64,000 nt of DNA, taken from NCBI RefSeq assembly GCF_030704535.1, contig NC_081821.1:8323001-8387000 (forward strand). Reading direction: 5' to 3'. A program made the position numbers and the translations under genes. This document shows positions 61,808-64,000 of the stretch, piece after piece. The DNA comes from Vitis vinifera. Its lineage: Eukaryota; Streptophyta; Magnoliopsida; Vitales; Vitaceae. Below the pieces are notes generated by a model that saw only the letters and a list, made by a program, of their open reading frames with translations, was not told where the DNA came from and did no database searches. Numbering within the stretch: position 1 is the stretch's first letter; the number at the start of each line of letters is the position of its first letter.

Positions 61808-62704
61808 GCTAACCTGTTTGAATCTCTCATCATTTCCCAAACTCCAAAATATGAGATTGATTTCATAATTATATTGTCATACAATGAGAAATCTAACCCA
61901 TAAAATAAACACACAATGAGGTCTATTATTATAACTCCAACAACATAACATTGCACAATCACTGATTCATTGTAGCAATTTTTTTTCACTGTAGTAATAA
62001 ACACATAATGAGGTCTATTATTTTATCTTATTTTAAAAAATTCCTATTAAACATATTACATTTTCAAGAAACTTATAAGAGAGTAATTTCAAGTATTTCA
62101 AAGTCTTTATAACTAAATGACAAAAGGTTTTACACTCTAGTTTTGCATGGTAAAAGCTACCATTTTGAGTCCATTTCAAAGAAAAAAATTATTAAAAAAA
62201 TAAAAAAATAAGAAATAGATTTTAATTTAATAAATTAAAAAATTAATATAATTTATTTTTACAGGCAAATAAGTTTATGAATAATTCTATTTTATAATGT
62301 TTTTAGATCGTTGCAATTTTTTTTTTTTTTTAAAAATACAACAACTCATTATCAAAGCTAAGAAGACATTTCTAATTTGAGGTTACAAAAAAAGAAAAAA
62401 AAAATTATTGAACCATTATATATAAGAAATTGGTAATCAACCCAAGAAATTGGACTTTATTTAGTCAAAAGATTGCATTGTTAGTTTATGTTGTAATTTA
62501 TCATACAGTTAGTGTTTTTTTATTGTAATGTTAGTGAATTTATGTTGTAAATGTAATTAAAAATGTAGGCAAAACTGAGAACTATTATAATTAAAAATCT
62601 AATACAAGTCCACATAATGGAGATAAATAACCTATTACAAATAACTCCAAATACAAATACATCAAAGTACAATACAATTAAGCATTACATATATAATCCA
62701 AAAC
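61808..62704. other. AT-rich DNA inside the MULE-like region
   Basis: Between the solo LTR and the GRF ORF. No coding region recognised. Two blocks (ACACAATGAGGTCTATTATT at 61911 and 61999) are a short direct repeat, about 90 bases apart. Confidence 0.5.
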
Positions 62705-63115
62705 TTAATAGACATGAAGTAAGTGTATGATTAAGCAATTTTCAAACATAGAACAAAAATATAAAAGTAGTCCTACTACAATTACTTTATGCATGAACTC
62801 AATTCTTGTTAAAATATGTTTAAAATCTTCATCCACGCCATACATTCTTCTTTGAACAACCTCTTATGGTTCTTGGTAGGTGTTGCCATCACCATTTCCT
62901 TCCGGGAATGCCCATTTAAAGAAATGACAGTCATCTCTAGTATTTGCATATTGACAACAATAATATAACCTATTTGGATTATCCTTTGATTAAGAGATTC
63001 TAACAGCCGCCCTCTGTCTGGGTGAACATTTACACATACAGTTATGATAAAGTAGATATTCACCATTTCTAGTATTACCTCTTATATTTCTAAATGAAGC
63101 ACTTGAATATGCCAT
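62705..63115 (-). pseudogene. GRF-type zinc-finger ORF, broken by two stops
   Basis: From ATG 63115 one frame of 136 codons ends at TAA 62707-62705, with two internal stops at 62992-62990 and 62866-62864. It encodes a GRF zinc finger (CKCSPRQRAAV, then YYCCQ and DCHFFKW), with Cys/His ligands in the usual order, an acidic linker, and a hydrophobic C-terminal segment (VIVVGLLLYFC) that may be a membrane anchor. Small GRF-finger proteins with a C-terminal hydrophobic helix are common in plant genomes and often associated with transposons. Role in the element unknown. Confidence 0.65.
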
Positions 63116-63412
63116 GATGTAACCTGTATTTCAATGGAAAACAAGTTAAACAAATGTAATGAACATGTACAAAGTCAATAATGATCTTCAAAATAACATT
63201 AAAAACATGGTTACAAACCATCCTAAATAATGATAAGATCATAAGTCTAAAATAGTGGCATATGTAATACAAACATCTTTGTCATGACAATCAAGTAAAT
63301 AAGTAAGTTCCAAAACAAATTCTTACAGATTCTAATTTCATAAACCACACATATCATCACAATCAAAACAAGATAAAAAGTAGCATGTCACCAAACAAGC
63401 ATAACACTAGAA

Positions 63413-63991
63413 TCATGGAGCGGGTAATGGATTTTTGCATGAAGCTCGATTATGGCCTGCAACTTGACATCATGAACAGAAGATAAGCCTTTTTGAACTA
63501 AATTGAGACTCTATTCGACGGTGTCGAGGCCTTCCAGGTGGTCGTTTTGAGCATGGAGGTTTAAGTGAAGGATATAAGCGACCTTGAGCATCACGAACAC
63601 ATCCATCAGCATCAACTATAGGCATATTGTGATTTGGAATTGAATTGAAGTGTCCAGAATATATCAACTCTTGCATTGGAAGCTTGAAATATGAGTCAAC
63701 ATATTCATAAACATCTTGTTTCATCTGGCGTATTGCTGCACATGCATGCTCACAAGGTATTCCGGTCATTTGCCAAGCCTTACAAGTACATGTACGCTCT
63801 CTCAAATTCACGTCTACATATACTTTCATATTGAATACCTTAAACACACCACCAACATAGGGATATACAGGCAATGACCCACTCTTTATAATGTTTTCCA
63901 ACAACTTTTCCTCGGTCTTTGGGCCAATTGCAGCTTTCCAATTTTCTGTAGAACCCATATGATCACATGCTAGATGAGCAAACTTATCCAT
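63413..63991 (-). pseudogene. MULE transposase C-terminus (SWIM finger and CCHC knuckle), partial
   Basis: The frame from 63991 leftward encodes the C-terminal part of a MuDR-type transposase: the SWIM zinc finger (CTCKAWQMTGIPCEHACAAI, ligands C-x-C...C-x-H), then YVDSYFKLPMQELIYSGHF, a PPGRPRHRRI linker, and a CCHC zinc knuckle. A TGA at 63472-63470 falls just inside the knuckle (CS-stop-CQVAGHNRASC); the frame continues to the family-like end at TGA 63415-63413. Two stops lie just upstream of 63991 (63997-63995 TGA and 64000-63998 TAA), so there the coding must enter by a splice or be damaged; the DDE catalytic core would be beyond the window edge. Confidence 0.85.
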
Positions 63992-64000
63992 GTGTCATTA

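Larger units (their letters stand above)
56671..64000. mobile_element. Large Mutator-like element carrying Ulp1 protease (Kaonashi-like), partial
   Basis: The Ulp1 gene (plus), a GRF zinc-finger ORF (minus) and the 3' end of a MULE transposase (minus) lie convergently within 7.3 kb with no host gene between. Plant MULEs carrying Ulp1-like genes are known (Kaonashi in Arabidopsis, related ones in melon). Neither terminus is visible: the right end is past the window and the left end could not be found by eye. That all three genes belong to one element is an inference. Confidence 0.6.

Noticed and set aside
63470-63991. Host transposase-derived gene (FAR1/MUSTANG type)
   Set aside because: A stop inside the zinc knuckle and two stops just upstream show decay, unlike the conserved domesticated genes; the partner Ulp1 and GRF ORFs also point to a transposon.

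Overview
This is nuclear DNA from a flowering plant, most likely a woody eudicot such as grapevine (Vitis). The basis is AT-rich sequence, GT-AG introns with some very long ones, plant-only families (DYW-type PPR, type I MADS, VIP4/LEO1), and a dense load of plant transposons: a Tat/Ogre-like gypsy element, a SIRE-like copia solo LTR, a gypsy solo LTR, a TRIM, Mutator-like and hAT-like elements, LINE and SINE relics. The species is an inference. All splice sites were read by eye.

Layout. 1-3621: the 5' part of a Ty3/gypsy retrotransposon on the minus strand, one gag-protease-RT frame broken by three in-frame stops. Its LTR abuts, and appears to truncate, a type I MADS-box gene (3622-3771). 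5167-6909 (minus): intact, intronless PLS-DYW PPR gene. 6910-11831: AT-rich intergenic DNA with a 99-bp tandem repeat and a minisatellite. 11832-19892 (minus): eight coding exons of a large Ser/Gln-rich protein (1874 codons) resembling the Arabidopsis proteins named dentin sialophosphoprotein-like. A typical 5' leader exon with a good donor lies near 29825-29970, so this gene probably has a 5'-UTR intron of about 9.9 kb filled with TE relics. 30000-36699: AT-rich intergenic DNA with a MITE and a complete TRIM. 36700-46863 (plus): eleven exons of the Paf1-complex gene LEO1/VIP4 (623 aa), intact, with SINE and LINE relics in its introns.

46864-64000 is transposon territory: a non-autonomous Mutator-like element (48943-51316) with a copia solo LTR nested inside, a truncated PB1-domain gene copy (54848-55375), and a broken cluster that looks like one large Mutator-like element carrying a Ulp1-type protease gene (56671-59826, plus), a GRF zinc-finger ORF (63115-62705, minus) and a MULE transposase 3' end (to 63413, minus), with a gypsy solo LTR (60308-61802) inserted between them.

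The three intact host genes (PPR, DSPP-like, LEO1) are functionally unrelated: organellar RNA processing, an uncharacterised nuclear-type protein, and transcription elongation/chromatin. The strongest signals for a second look are the Ulp1-carrying MULE, the MADS gene cut by a retrotransposon, the precisely bounded nested insertions, and the repeated C-to-T type stops in transposon genes.
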